Source: an uncultured Lachnospiraceae bacterium (GTDB taxonomy: Bacteria > Bacillota > Clostridia > Lachnospirales > Lachnospiraceae). Taken from it: DNA of 64,000 bases. Positions within the stretch are counted from its first letter, which is position 1. Each line of letters starts with the position of its first letter. The notes beneath the pieces are model-generated. The model saw nothing but the letters and a program-made list of their open reading frames with translations. It did no database searches and was not told the DNA's origin. Where the stretch lies: NCBI GenBank assembly GCA_947623185.1, contig CANQGL010000002.1, positions 1 to 64,000 of the forward strand. The letters are read 5' to 3'. A program made the translations under genes and the position numbers. Below are positions 1-8,090 of this stretch, in pieces.

Positions 1-26
1 AATAAAAAAAGCAAGGAAAACCTTGC
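1..26 (-). terminator. Rho-independent terminator, leftward
   Basis: A 6-bp stem with an AAAA loop lies at 11-26. On the minus strand it is followed by a run of seven T residues. No minus-strand gene is recognisable between this site and the tRNA cluster, so it may end a short untranslated transcript or the remnant of a gene. Confidence 0.5.
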
Positions 27-138
27 AGAATAAGGAAAAAATTTAATTGGGATTAGTCAGCAAGTGGCAAACTCGGGTGGAAATCGGGCCCCGCGCCGCA
101 ATGATCTTTGAAGAACCCGCCGGAACGGAAAAAAGCGC

Positions 139-167
139 TTGATTTTTAAGGATATTTATGTTATTAT
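139..167 (+). promoter_or_regulatory. Promoter of the tRNA cluster
   Basis: TTGATT at 139-144 and TATTAT at 162-167 are separated by 17 bp. They lie 34 bp upstream of tRNA-Tyr. The region 27-138 holds no convincing gene. Confidence 0.6.
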
Positions 168-200
168 TTTGTCTTGTCAGAGTGACTGACAGGACAATAT

Positions 201-282
201 GGGTGGATTCCCGAGTGGCCAAAGGGGACAGACTGTAAATCTGCTGCAACTTGCTTCGGTGGTTCGAATCCACCTCCGCCCA
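201..282 (+). tRNA. tRNA-Tyr (GTA)
   Basis: The 7-bp acceptor stem pairs 201-207 with 275-281 and the discriminator base is A282. The anticodon loop reads GTA. A long variable arm is present, as expected for a bacterial class II tRNA-Tyr. CCA is not encoded. Confidence 0.96.
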
Positions 283-328
283 TTTGAGGAAGATGCGCGC
301 GGCCTTTGCGCCCGTACCTTTTTCCTGC

Positions 329-401
<73 letters not shown>

Positions 402-405
402 GTCC

Positions 406-476
406 GCAGGTGTGGTTCAATGGTAGAACACCAGCCTTCCAAGCTGGAAACGTGGGTTCGATTCCCATCACCTGCT
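406..476 (+). tRNA. tRNA-Gly (TCC)
   Basis: The acceptor arms 406-412 and 469-475 pair, with T476 as discriminator. The anticodon is TCC. It lies only 4 bp after tRNA-Phe, so the three tRNAs are probably cut from one precursor. Confidence 0.97.
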
Positions 477-505
477 GTACCAAAAGACCCGTGAGTGTGC
501 GGTTT

Positions 506-530
506 CCCGCATGGCTGCGGGCTTTTCTTA
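506..530 (+). terminator. Terminator of the tRNA cluster
   Basis: A 6-bp stem, CCCGCA paired with TGCGGG, is followed by a T-rich stretch. It ends the tRNA transcript. The sequence from 531 to 647 holds nothing recognisable. Confidence 0.7.
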
Positions 531-647
531 TTTATCTTTTTTGTCTGCTTCGCCGCCCCATGTCTATGACGTTTCGCGGAGCGTGGTTCATCTCGTTTAA
601 AAAGTTGTGGAAATTGCATAAATATTCAATCTACATGAATTACTTTC

Positions 648-676
648 TTGACATTTTGCCCAAAATCCCATATAAT
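648..676 (+). promoter_or_regulatory. Consensus sigma-A promoter of tdh-kbl
   Basis: A perfect TTGACA at 648-653 and a perfect TATAAT at 671-676 are separated by 17 bp. They lie 54 bp before the tdh start codon. Confidence 0.9.
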
Positions 677-729
677 GTCTGTGTATCAGGAACCCATATT
701 CGCAAATTATTAGAAAACGGAGGAAAACT

Positions 730-1770
730 ATGGCACGTCTTATGGACGCATTGGTAAAGCCGGTCGCAGGTCCGGGCTTGGAGCTGAGGCAGGTTCCCGT
801 TCCGGTTCCGGGACCGGGCGAAGTGCTCATTAAGATCCACAAGACCGCGATCTGCGGTACGGATGTACATATCTATAACTGGGATCCCTGGGCGAGGGAA
901 CACATCTGCCCGCCTATGGTGATCGGCCACGAATATGTGGGCGAGGTCGCCGAGCTCGGCGCAGGCGTCACCGGCCTGCATGTGGGGCAGCGGGTCAGCG
1001 GCGAGGGCCACATCACCTGCGGACGCTGCCGCAACTGTCACAGCGGAAATATCCAGTGGTGTAAGGATACCAAGGGAGTGGGAGTCGACCGTGACGGCGC
1101 TTTTGCCGAGTACGTCTGCATCCCGCAGAGCAACGTCATCATCATCGACGAGTCTCTGCCGGAGGATGTCGTGGCATTTTTCGACGCGTTCGGGAACGCC
1201 ACCCATACCGCGCTCATGTGGAATCTGGTGGGCGAGGACGTTCTAATTACCGGCGCGGGCCCGATCGGCATCATCGCCGCCGGGATCTGTAAATATGCCG
1301 GCGCGCGCCGGGTCGTGATCACCGACGTAAACGAGTACCGTCTTGATCTGGCAAGAAAGATGGGAGCCGACGCCGCCGTCAACGTGGGAAAAGAAGATCT
1401 TCACGAGATCATGAACAAACAGGGACTGGTAGAGGGATTCGACATCGGTCTGGAGATGAGCGGAAACGGAGCCGCGCTCAGCCAGATGTTCTCCGTGATG
1501 CGTAACGGCGGCAAGATCAGCCTTCTGGGCATTTCCAACCTGCCGGTATCCATCAACATGAACCAGATCATCACCAAGGGACTTACCCTGCAGGGCATCT
1601 ATGGCCGGAAGATGGACAACTGGCACCAGATGAGCTACATGGTGCAGGGCGGCCTGGATCTGACGCCGGTCATCACGCACCGGTTCCACTATACACAGTT
1701 CGAGGAGGGATTCGCCGCCATGAACAGCGGAAAGTCCGGCAAGGTCATCCTGAACTGGGAAAAAGAATGA
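730..1770 (+). CDS. tdh: L-threonine 3-dehydrogenase
   Basis: This NAD-dependent zinc enzyme oxidises L-threonine to 2-amino-3-ketobutyrate. It is a 346-residue medium-chain dehydrogenase, close to the usual length of about 341. Visible features are the catalytic zinc residues Cys42, His67 and Glu68, the structural zinc cysteines 97, 100, 103 and 111, and a GAGPIG nucleotide-binding loop at 175-180. The segment CGTDVHIYNWDPWA is characteristic of Tdh rather than other alcohol dehydrogenases. The ATG follows CGGAGG. The gene lies 13 bp before kbl, whose enzyme takes its product, so the two form a threonine-to-glycine operon. Confidence 0.95.
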   Translation: MARLMDALVKPVAGPGLELRQVPVPVPGPGEVLIKIHKTAICGTDVHIYNWDPWAREHICPPMVIGHEYVGEVAELGAGVTGLHVGQRVSGEGHITCGRCRNCHSGNIQWCKDTKGVGVDRDGAFAEYVCIPQSNVIIIDESLPEDVVAFFDAFGNATHTALMWNLVGEDVLITGAGPIGIIAAGICKYAGARRVVITDVNEYRLDLARKMGADAAVNVGKEDLHEIMNKQGLVEGFDIGLEMSGNGAALSQMFSVMRNGGKISLLGISNLPVSINMNQIITKGLTLQGIYGRKMDNWHQMSYMVQGGLDLTPVITHRFHYTQFEEGFAAMNSGKSGKVILNWEKE

Positions 1771-1783
1771 AGGAGGATGAGAG

Positions 1784-2971
1784 ATGAAAAAAGCTTATGA
1801 ACATTACCGCGCCGAGCTTGAAGCGATCCGCGAGGCCGGAACATGGAAGGACGAGCGCATCATCATTACCCCGCAGCGCTCCCGCATCGACACGACGGCG
1901 GCCAAGCGCGTGGTGAACCTGTGCGCCAACAATTATCTCGGCCTGTCCGATAACAGGGAGCTGATCGAGGCGGCGAAAGCCAGTTACGACGAGTGGGGAT
2001 TCGGGCTCAGCTCGGTCCGCTTTATCTGCGGAACTCAGGATATCCACAAGCAGCTGGAGCGTAAGATCGCCGAATTCCTGGGCATGGAGGACGCGATCCT
2101 CTATTCGTCTTGTTTCGACGCGAACGGCGGCCTGTTCGAGACGCTGCTGGGACCGGATGACGCCATCATTTCCGACGAGCTGAACCACGCCTCCATCATC
2201 GACGGGGTCCGGCTTTGCCGCGCAAAACGCTACCGTTACAAAAACAACAACATGGAAGATCTGCGCGTCCAGCTTGAAGCCGCGGACGCCGCGGGCGCAA
2301 AGATCAAGATGATCGCCACGGACGGCGTATTCTCCATGGATGGCTACATCGCGAACCTTCAGGGCATTTGCGATCTGGCCGACGAGTTCGACGCGCTGGT
2401 GATGGTGGACGACAGCCACGCAGTCGGCTTTATGGGCGATACCGGCCGCGGGACGCCGGAATTCTGCGGCGTCCAGGACCGGGTGGACATTCTTACGGGT
2501 ACGCTGGGGAAAGCCCTGGGAGGGGCGTCCGGCGGATATACGGCGGCGAAGAAGGAGGTCGTGGATCTTCTCCGGCAGAGGAGCCGTCCATATCTTTTCT
2601 CCAACACGCTGGCTCCGGCCATCTGCGCCGCCAGCATAAAGACTCTGGAACTGCTTACCGCTTCTACCGCGCTGCGTGACAAGGTCCATGAAAACGCGGC
2701 CTACTTCCGTGAGCAGCTGGGCAAGGTCGGATTCGACGTTCTTCCGGGTCATCATCCCATCGTCGTCGTCATGCTTTACGACGCCAAGGTCGCCGGGGAA
2801 TTTGCGGCGCGGATGCTGAAGAAGGGCGTTTATGTGGTCGGATTCTCCTATCCGGTGGTGCCGCAGGGCAAGGCGCGTATCCGCACGCAGGTCTCCGCGG
2901 GCCACAGCAGAGAGGATCTGGATTTTGCCGTTCAGTGCTTTGCTGAGGTCAAGGCAGAGATGGGACTTTAA
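1784..2971 (+). CDS. kbl: Glycine C-acetyltransferase (2-amino-3-ketobutyrate CoA ligase)
   Basis: This PLP enzyme of the alpha-oxoamine synthase family (395 residues, usual length about 398) cleaves 2-amino-3-ketobutyrate with CoA to glycine and acetyl-CoA. The PLP lysine is Lys243 in [14 protein letters not shown], and the DDSHAVGF cofactor-binding segment is present. AGGAGG-like ribosome binding precedes the ATG. It follows tdh directly and ends at a strong terminator, so the operon has two genes. Related synthases such as BioF share the fold, but the pairing with tdh settles the assignment. Confidence 0.95.
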   Translation: MKKAYEHYRAELEAIREAGTWKDERIIITPQRSRIDTTAAKRVVNLCANNYLGLSDNRELIEAAKASYDEWGFGLSSVRFICGTQDIHKQLERKIAEFLGMEDAILYSSCFDANGGLFETLLGPDDAIISDELNHASIIDGVRLCRAKRYRYKNNNMEDLRVQLEAADAAGAKIKMIATDGVFSMDGYIANLQGICDLADEFDALVMVDDSHAVGFMGDTGRGTPEFCGVQDRVDILTGTLGKALGGASGGYTAAKKEVVDLLRQRSRPYLFSNTLAPAICAASIKTLELLTASTALRDKVHENAAYFREQLGKVGFDVLPGHHPIVVVMLYDAKVAGEFAARMLKKGVYVVGFSYPVVPQGKARIRTQVSAGHSREDLDFAVQCFAEVKAEMGL

Positions 2972-2983
2972 AGAAAAAAACGG

Positions 2984-3014
2984 GGCGCCTGCCGGAGACG
3001 GCGGGCGCCTTTTT
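2984..3014 (+). terminator. Terminator of tdh-kbl
   Basis: An 11-bp GC-rich stem with a GAGA loop is followed by TTTTT. Confidence 0.9.
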
Positions 3015-3068
3015 GGAATACTCTGAAAAACGGGAAAAATACACCCGCAAAAAACGGGAAAAAAGTCC

Positions 3069-3097
3069 TTGACAATTCAGGAGCGTTGAGATATAAT
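3069..3097 (+). promoter_or_regulatory. Consensus promoter of tRNA-Gly
   Basis: TTGACA at 3069-3074 and TATAAT at 3092-3097 are separated by 17 bp. They lie 27 bp before the tRNA. Confidence 0.9.
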
Positions 3098-3123
3098 GTC
3101 TTTGCTGAACGGAAACAGCACAT

Positions 3124-3195
3124 GCACGAGTGGCTCAGTGGTGGAGTATCGCCTTGCCAAGGCGAGGGTCGCGGGTTCGAATCCCGTCTCGTGCT
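3124..3195 (+). tRNA. tRNA-Gly (GCC)
   Basis: The acceptor arms 3124-3130 and 3188-3194 pair. The anticodon loop TTGCCAA gives GCC, and the T-loop GGTTCGAATCC is present. CCA is not encoded. It is the second glycine tRNA in the window and is transcribed alone. Confidence 0.97.
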
Positions 3196-3208
3196 CTTTC
3201 CGAAAGGT

Positions 3209-3246
3209 GGGAAACCTCGATTTTACGAGGTTTCCCTTTTTTTTGT
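3209..3246 (+). terminator. Terminator of tRNA-Gly
   Basis: An 11-bp perfect stem (GGGAAACCTCG and its complement) is followed by about ten T residues. Confidence 0.92.
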
Positions 3247-3398
3247 GTCTTGCATTTGTACTACAAAGTACTACAACTCAAATTGCATTAGATTTTAACG
3301 CATATGTCGTTTCACTGTCGTATGCGTTATAAAGGTAACCTAGAGTAGTTGTAAGTTCCGCATGACTACAGTTTGACTACAGGTCATACAGCACCGGC

Positions 3399-3490
3399 CT
3401 TCCGGTCGTATAACTTCTCAGTCATAGGACTTTCCGGCCATACGCTTTCCGGTCATACGCTTTCCGACCGTATGACTTTCCGGCCATATG
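3399..3490. repeat. Six degenerate tandem repeats of about 15 bp
   Basis: Units at 3399, 3414, 3430, 3445, 3460 and 3476 follow the pattern CTTTCCGGYCATACG. The four right-hand units are the best matched. The tract fills the gap between tRNA-Gly and the 3' end of the amidohydrolase gene. Before it, 3247-3398 holds an inverted ACGCATATG/CGTATGCGT pair and repeated GACTACAG-like words but no gene. Confidence 0.75.
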
Positions 3491-3502
3491 CCGTCCCGCC
3501 TG

Positions 3503-4816
3503 TCAATAGAATACCTTCGCCTGTCCCTGACCGCGAGCCAGGATCTTTTTCTGTATCGCCGCGCCCTCGTCGAGCAGGGCGGCCTCGTCCATCACAAGTT
3601 TTCCGTTCTCTTTTAGGAACACGCCGTCGACCATCGTGTAAAGCACATTGGATGGCTCGCTGCTGTAAAGGATCGAGGTGACCGGATCATAGACCGGCCA
3701 TGTATTCGGCTTTTTGAGATCCCAGATGACGAGGTCGGCCGCGTATCCGGGTTCGATACGGCCGGAATGGAAGGAGAACGCCTGATGGCCGTGCATCAGA
3801 GCGCGCCAGACGTCGTTCGTCAGGTAGGTGCAGGGATCGTTCTCGGTGAACTTTCCGAGCAGGGCGAAATACCGCGCCTGTTCGCAGGTGTTTAACGTGT
3901 TGGAGCTCGCCGCGCCGTCGGTACCGAAACTGAAATTGAGCTGCTCATGCTTTTTGAAGACCAGCCCGGTCCCCATGGCGAGTTTCTCGTATGTCTTCGG
4001 ACAAAGGCCGAACCATGTATCCGGACCGAGTAACGGAAGATCGTCCTCGGTGATCCAGAGCCCGTGCGCGATCACGACGTTCAGATCGAAAGCGCCGCTC
4101 TCGGCCAGCATGACGAAAGGCGTTTTCCCATAGGCGGCAAGGCTTTGCTCGACCTGTTCGCGCGTTTCGGAGACGTGCAGGTGCAGGTTCAGCTTCAGGT
4201 CTTTTGCCCGGTCCACGATCCGCTTCAGAGTGGGCGGCGGGCAGGTGTAGGGCGCGTGCGGCCCCATGCGGAAGGAAACGCGGCCGGAGACGTTACGGTT
4301 CTTCTCAAAGAAATCGCTGACTTCGTCGAGCCGCGCCTCAAAATTCGGCGCCGTGCCGAATACGGTCGGAGCGAGGTCCGCGCGGATCCCTGTGTCCAAC
4401 ACCGCCTGCAGAACGGCCTTTTCCTCAAAGTAGTGGTCGACGAAAGCGGTCACGCCGCAATTCAACATTTCCGCGATCCCGAGTTTGGTCCCGACGTAGA
4501 CGTCCTCGGCCTCCAGCTTGCTTTCATAGGGGAAGATCCGCTCGTTGAACCATGCGTCGGCGTCGACGTCCTCCGCGATCCCCTTGAAAATGTTCATCGC
4601 GCAGTGACAGTGGAGATTTGTAAGGCCGGGCGTCACATAATAGGAGTCGCAGTCCACGACCCGGTCGAAGTTTCCGGACGCGGGATCCGTATCCGGCGAC
4701 GGCGCGCCGACGGATACGATCTTGCCGTCCGCGATAACGATGTCCCGGTTTTTGAGGATCTCACCCGTTTCCGTGATAACGGAAGCGTTTTTTAAGAGAA
4801 TTTTCTTTGATGCCAA
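3503..4816 (-). CDS. mtaD: 5'-methylthioadenosine/S-adenosylhomocysteine deaminase-like amidohydrolase
   Basis: This 437-residue metal-dependent hydrolase belongs to the MtaD/SsnA/AtzB branch of the amidohydrolase superfamily. A metal-binding HxH is at His69 and His71. HVSETREQVEQ and IAHGLWITEDD carry further ligand positions, and FGTDGAASSNTLN is the typical MtaD C-terminal signature. Family members deaminate adenine nucleoside by-products of SAM chemistry, but the exact substrate here is inferred. The start is a TTG preceded by AAGGTG at a suitable distance. The gene is divergent from the sugar kinase at 4942, across 125 bp. Confidence 0.8.
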   Translation of the reverse strand: MASKKILLKNASVITETGEILKNRDIVIADGKIVSVGAPSPDTDPASGNFDRVVDCDSYYVTPGLTNLHCHCAMNIFKGIAEDVDADAWFNERIFPYESKLEAEDVYVGTKLGIAEMLNCGVTAFVDHYFEEKAVLQAVLDTGIRADLAPTVFGTAPNFEARLDEVSDFFEKNRNVSGRVSFRMGPHAPYTCPPPTLKRIVDRAKDLKLNLHLHVSETREQVEQSLAAYGKTPFVMLAESGAFDLNVVIAHGLWITEDDLPLLGPDTWFGLCPKTYEKLAMGTGLVFKKHEQLNFSFGTDGAASSNTLNTCEQARYFALLGKFTENDPCTYLTNDVWRALMHGHQAFSFHSGRIEPGYAADLVIWDLKKPNTWPVYDPVTSILYSSEPSNVLYTMVDGVFLKENGKLVMDEAALLDEGAAIQKKILARGQGQAKVFY

Positions 4817-4941
4817 GCTATCACCTTCTTTTCATTTGATTGTGTATGTGTTAAAATGTATCGTGTCAGAGGGAGAACAGGCGGCCGCGGAGCGGACCTG
4901 TGTTTCCGCCGGACACTAACTTTTTTACCGGAGATGCGATT

Positions 4942-5856
4942 ATGAAACAAATACTTGTCATTGGCTCCACCGTGGTGGACGTTACGATCCGCCTTGACCG
5001 ACTGCCGAAAACGAGCGAGGACGTTCATGTGCTGAAACAGAGCATGTCGCTCGGCGGCTGCGCTTACAACATTTCGGATACCATCCGCAAGTTCGGCGCG
5101 CCCTATATCCTGTTCTCGCCGGTCGGGACCGGCGCGTACGGCCAGTATGTCGAAAAAGCGCTGGCGGAAAGAGGGCTTAAAAGCCCGCTCCCGAAACCCG
5201 ATCAGGAAAACGGCTGCTGTTACTGCTTTATCGAGGATGGCGGCGAGCGGACCTTTATCTGCTATCACGGGGCGGAATATCTGTTTTATCCGGAATGGTT
5301 CGACCGGATCGATGCGGATACGATCGACAGCGTCTACATCTGCGGACTTGAGATCGAAGAGACCACCGGCCCGAATATCGTCGATTATCTCGAAAAGCAT
5401 CCGGAATTTCGGATCTTCTTCGCGCCCGGCCCGCGCATCTTAAAGATCTCGGAGGAACTGCTGGAGCGGCTTTTTAAGCTGCACCCGATCATCCATCTGA
5501 ACGATACCGAAGTCATGCAGTACACCGGGGAAGCGACGATCGAGGACGCAGCCCGCAAACTCTTCGGGCGCACGGGAAATACGGTCATCGTGACGCTCGG
5601 TGAGAATGGGGCCTATTACGAAGCCGGAACGGAGCGCGGCCATATCGCCGGCGTCAAGGCGCACCAAATCGATACGAACGGAGCCGGGGATTCCCATGTG
5701 GGCGCGGTCATGGCCCGCATGTATCAGGGCTATTCCGTCAAAGACGCGATCGCCGACGCGAACCGGGTGGCGGCTGCCGTGGTGGAAACGAGCGGCACGC
5801 TGCTTTCGGATGAGGCGTTCGCCAGGCTGGGGCTTTCGGACGTCGGGGAACGCTAA
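4942..5856 (+). CDS. PfkB-family carbohydrate kinase
   Basis: This 304-residue ribokinase-like enzyme phosphorylates a sugar or nucleoside with ATP. The N-terminal half carries the Gly-Gly motif SLGGCAYNIS. Near the C terminus DTNGAGDSHVGAVMA has the GAGD anion hole and the catalytic Asp. I chose the ATG at 4942, after GGAG, over an in-frame start 42 bp upstream that has no ribosome binding site. The substrate cannot be read. The divergent deaminase-like neighbour makes a nucleoside or ribose compound plausible, but that is inference. Confidence 0.85.
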   Translation: MKQILVIGSTVVDVTIRLDRLPKTSEDVHVLKQSMSLGGCAYNISDTIRKFGAPYILFSPVGTGAYGQYVEKALAERGLKSPLPKPDQENGCCYCFIEDGGERTFICYHGAEYLFYPEWFDRIDADTIDSVYICGLEIEETTGPNIVDYLEKHPEFRIFFAPGPRILKISEELLERLFKLHPIIHLNDTEVMQYTGEATIEDAARKLFGRTGNTVIVTLGENGAYYEAGTERGHIAGVKAHQIDTNGAGDSHVGAVMARMYQGYSVKDAIADANRVAAAVVETSGTLLSDEAFARLGLSDVGER

Positions 5857-5898
5857 ACTCGTCCGTTTCGCCGGGGCTCGTGTTTCGCCGGGACACTC

Positions 5899-5915
5899 GG
5901 GAAACTTCGTTTCCC
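5899..5915 (+). repeat. Hairpin in the gap after the sugar kinase
   Basis: A 7-bp perfect stem with a TTC loop lies downstream of the kinase. It has no T run, so termination is uncertain. Two direct copies of GTTTCGCCGGG precede it. Confidence 0.45.
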
Positions 5916-5987
5916 TCGTTCGCTTCCATTATATCGCATTTATAGATCCGCGTCGAGAGCGAAATCAAAAACAGAAAGAGGCAGTCT

Positions 5988-6569
5988 GTGAAGGTTTGTA
6001 TTTTGCTGGGGAGTCCCAGAAAGAACGGAAATACGGAACGGCTTACGGAGCCGTTTTTCAGGAGGATGGAGGAGCGGGGCAATACCTGCGTCAGGATCCG
6101 ACTGTACGATAAGACGCTGAACCCCTGCCTGGCCTGCCGGAGCTGCCAGCGCGACTGGTCCGTGTTCGGCTGCCCGCAGCGCGACGATATGCAGGAGATC
6201 TTCGACCGGGTCGCGGAGTGCGATCTTCTGGTGCTTGCGACGCCGATCTACTCGTGGTACTGCACACCTCCGATGAAGGCGGTCCTGGACCGGCTCGTCT
6301 ACGGCATGAACAAATACTACGGGGAAAAGAGAGGACCTTCCCTGTGGGCCGGAAAGCATGTGGCTCTGATCACGACCTGCGGCTACCGTCCGGAGCGGGG
6401 AGCGGATCTGTGGGAAGAGGGGATCCGTCGCTACTGCAAGCATTCGGCGCTCGTTTACGAGGGGATGCTGGCGGAACGGCATCTGGGCTATAATACGGAA
6501 TTTATGGACGCGGAGAAGGAGAAACACGCGGCGGAGTTTGCGGACCGTCTTTGCGCGATTTGTAAATAA
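5988..6569 (+). CDS. NADPH-dependent FMN reductase / flavodoxin-like oxidoreductase
   Basis: This 193-residue flavoprotein has an N-terminal GSPRKNGNTERL phosphate-binding loop. It also has the family's cysteine pair in LNPCLACRSCQ and the FMN-contact segment ATPIYSWYCTPPMKAVLDRL. Members reduce flavins or quinones, or mature as iron-sulfur flavoproteins. A full iron-sulfur motif is not evident, so the simple reductase label is safer. The start is GTG after AGAGG. It appears to be transcribed alone. Confidence 0.8.
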   Translation: MKVCILLGSPRKNGNTERLTEPFFRRMEERGNTCVRIRLYDKTLNPCLACRSCQRDWSVFGCPQRDDMQEIFDRVAECDLLVLATPIYSWYCTPPMKAVLDRLVYGMNKYYGEKRGPSLWAGKHVALITTCGYRPERGADLWEEGIRRYCKHSALVYEGMLAERHLGYNTEFMDAEKEKHAAEFADRLCAICK

Positions 6570-6617
6570 TCGGACATAAAAACGTAAGAAAAAAGATAAA
6601 GGAACGAAAGGAACCCC

Positions 6618-6626
6618 TGCTATAAT
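6618..6626 (+). promoter_or_regulatory. Extended -10 promoter of the SIMPL lipoprotein gene
   Basis: TGC followed by TATAAT at 6621-6626 gives a TGnTATAAT extended -10. No good -35 is seen. Confidence 0.6.
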
Positions 6627-6662
6627 GAGACCTGTCAGAAAATGGAACGGAGGAGACAGGTT

Positions 6663-7454
6663 ATGAAAAAGAGAAACATTCTGGCGGCGATCGGATGTGT
6701 TCTGGCAGGGATCACGGCGCTTTCCGGCTGTTCGTCCACGGTGACTGCGACGCCGGTCCCGGATGTTATCCAGGTCCGGACGGTGGAAGACGGGGCGAAT
6801 ACGATCACGATAAACAGCACCGAGACCGTGGAGGTCGTTCCGGACATGGCGCAGGTCACGTTCACCGTCATGACGGAAAACAGAGACGCCGAGGAGTGCC
6901 AGCAGGAGAACGCGGAGAACCTTGACCGGCTCCTGGCGCATCTTGCGGAGCTCGGCTTTAAGGAGAATTCGATCCGGACTTCCGGATTTTCCCTTGATCC
7001 GCAGTACGACTGGAGCGGAAATACGCGCAGGCTCACGGGCTATGAGATGCGCACGCAGGTGACGGTGACGGACATTCCGCTGGATACGGTCGGCAGCCTT
7101 TTGACGAGCGGCATCGCGAACGGTGCGAACGAGATCGATTCGGTGTCATATTTTTCAAGCAAATACGACGAGGCGTATGAGGAGGCCCTTGCAAAGGCCG
7201 TGGAGCTCGCGCGCGGCAAGGCGGAGGCTCTCGCAGAGGCGAGCGGACGCGCGACCGGTGCGGTCGTCGGCATCGAGGAGCACAACGACAGCCAGAGCGG
7301 ACGCTACGTTTTCGCGGATATGGACCGCGCGGTAAAGAACATGGCGACGGAGGACGCGGCGGCTTCGGGAGCTTCGATGAATGTCATGCCCGGAGAAATG
7401 CAGGTCCAGGCCTCCATCACGGTCGAATTCGGGCTCGTGGATGCGCAGCCGTGA
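6663..7454 (+). CDS. SIMPL-domain (DUF541) lipoprotein
   Basis: This 263-residue exported lipoprotein has positive residues followed by a hydrophobic stretch and the lipobox LSGC with Cys23. The mature part, from about residue 45, is a SIMPL/DUF541 domain, recognisable from TVEVVPDMAQVTFTVMTE and the alternating strand pattern through to the C terminus. The family includes the periplasmic protein YggE, linked to oxidative stress, and its molecular role is poorly defined. The ATG at 6663 follows GGAGG; an in-frame ATG 21 bp upstream lacks such a site. Confidence 0.85.
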   Translation: MKKRNILAAIGCVLAGITALSGCSSTVTATPVPDVIQVRTVEDGANTITINSTETVEVVPDMAQVTFTVMTENRDAEECQQENAENLDRLLAHLAELGFKENSIRTSGFSLDPQYDWSGNTRRLTGYEMRTQVTVTDIPLDTVGSLLTSGIANGANEIDSVSYFSSKYDEAYEEALAKAVELARGKAEALAEASGRATGAVVGIEEHNDSQSGRYVFADMDRAVKNMATEDAAASGASMNVMPGEMQVQASITVEFGLVDAQP

Positions 7455-7469
7455 CCGCGGCGTTGCCAT

Positions 7470-7498
7470 TTGACAAAACGCCGGTCATCTTGTATCAT
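7470..7498 (+). promoter_or_regulatory. Promoter of the cyclophilin gene
   Basis: TTGACA at 7470-7475 and TATCAT at 7493-7498 are separated by 17 bp. A 6-bp GC-rich hairpin at 7525-7541 falls in the 5' leader. Confidence 0.75.
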
Positions 7499-7571
7499 GA
7501 TCTCATAGGCACAGAGTGCAGAAACCCCGCGAACGGCGGGGCATCATAAAGGACCAGAAGGAGACGGCGAA

Positions 7572-8090
7572 ATGAAAAATCCTGTTATTACGATCGAAAT
7601 GATGAACGGCGACGTGATCAAAGCGGAGCTTTATCCGGATGTCGCGCCGAATACGGTAAATAACTTTATAAGCCTGGTAAAGAAGGGATTCTACGACGGT
7701 CTGATCTTTCACCGCGTGATCAAGGGCTTTATGATCCAGGGCGGCTGCCCGAACGGGAACGGGATGGGAGGCCCCGGATATTCGATCAAAGGCGAATTTA
7801 CGCACAACGGTTTCCAGAACGATTTGGCGCACACGCCGGGTGTGCTCTCGATGGCGCGCGCGATGAACCCCAACTCGGCGGGTTCCCAGTTCTTCATTAT
7901 GCACGCGGACGCTCCGTATCTGAACGGGGAATATGCGGCGTTCGGCCAGGTGATCGAGGGCATGGACGCGGTCAATAAGATCGCGGAGGTCCGCACGGAT
8001 TACAACGACCGTCCGATGAAGGAGCAGAAGATCAAAACGATCACGGTCGAGACGTTCGGCGAGGAATATCCGGAGCCGGAGAAGTGCTGA
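7572..8090 (+). CDS. ppiB: Peptidyl-prolyl cis-trans isomerase, cyclophilin type
   Basis: This 172-residue cyclophilin speeds proline isomerisation during protein folding. It has no signal peptide, so it is cytoplasmic. The catalytic segment FHRVIKGFMIQGG and the later NPNSAGSQFFIMHADAPYLNG are both intact. The length matches small bacterial cyclophilins. It shares one base (TGATG) with the acetyltransferase gene that follows, so the two are translationally coupled. Confidence 0.93.
   Translation: MKNPVITIEMMNGDVIKAELYPDVAPNTVNNFISLVKKGFYDGLIFHRVIKGFMIQGGCPNGNGMGGPGYSIKGEFTHNGFQNDLAHTPGVLSMARAMNPNSAGSQFFIMHADAPYLNGEYAAFGQVIEGMDAVNKIAEVRTDYNDRPMKEQKIKTITVETFGEEYPEPEKC

Noticed and set aside
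43-273. A 76-codon leftward reading frame covering the first tRNA
   Set aside because: It starts inside tRNA-Tyr, has no ribosome binding site and resembles no family I know. It may be a chance frame or a worn remnant.
3399-3490. A CRISPR array
   Set aside because: The units are about 15 bp, degenerate and directly abutting, with no unique spacers and no cas genes.
3124-3500. An integrated element or prophage at tRNA-Gly
   Set aside because: No integrase, phage or conjugation gene is present, and no repeated copy of the tRNA 3' end was found nearby. Only short repeats remain.
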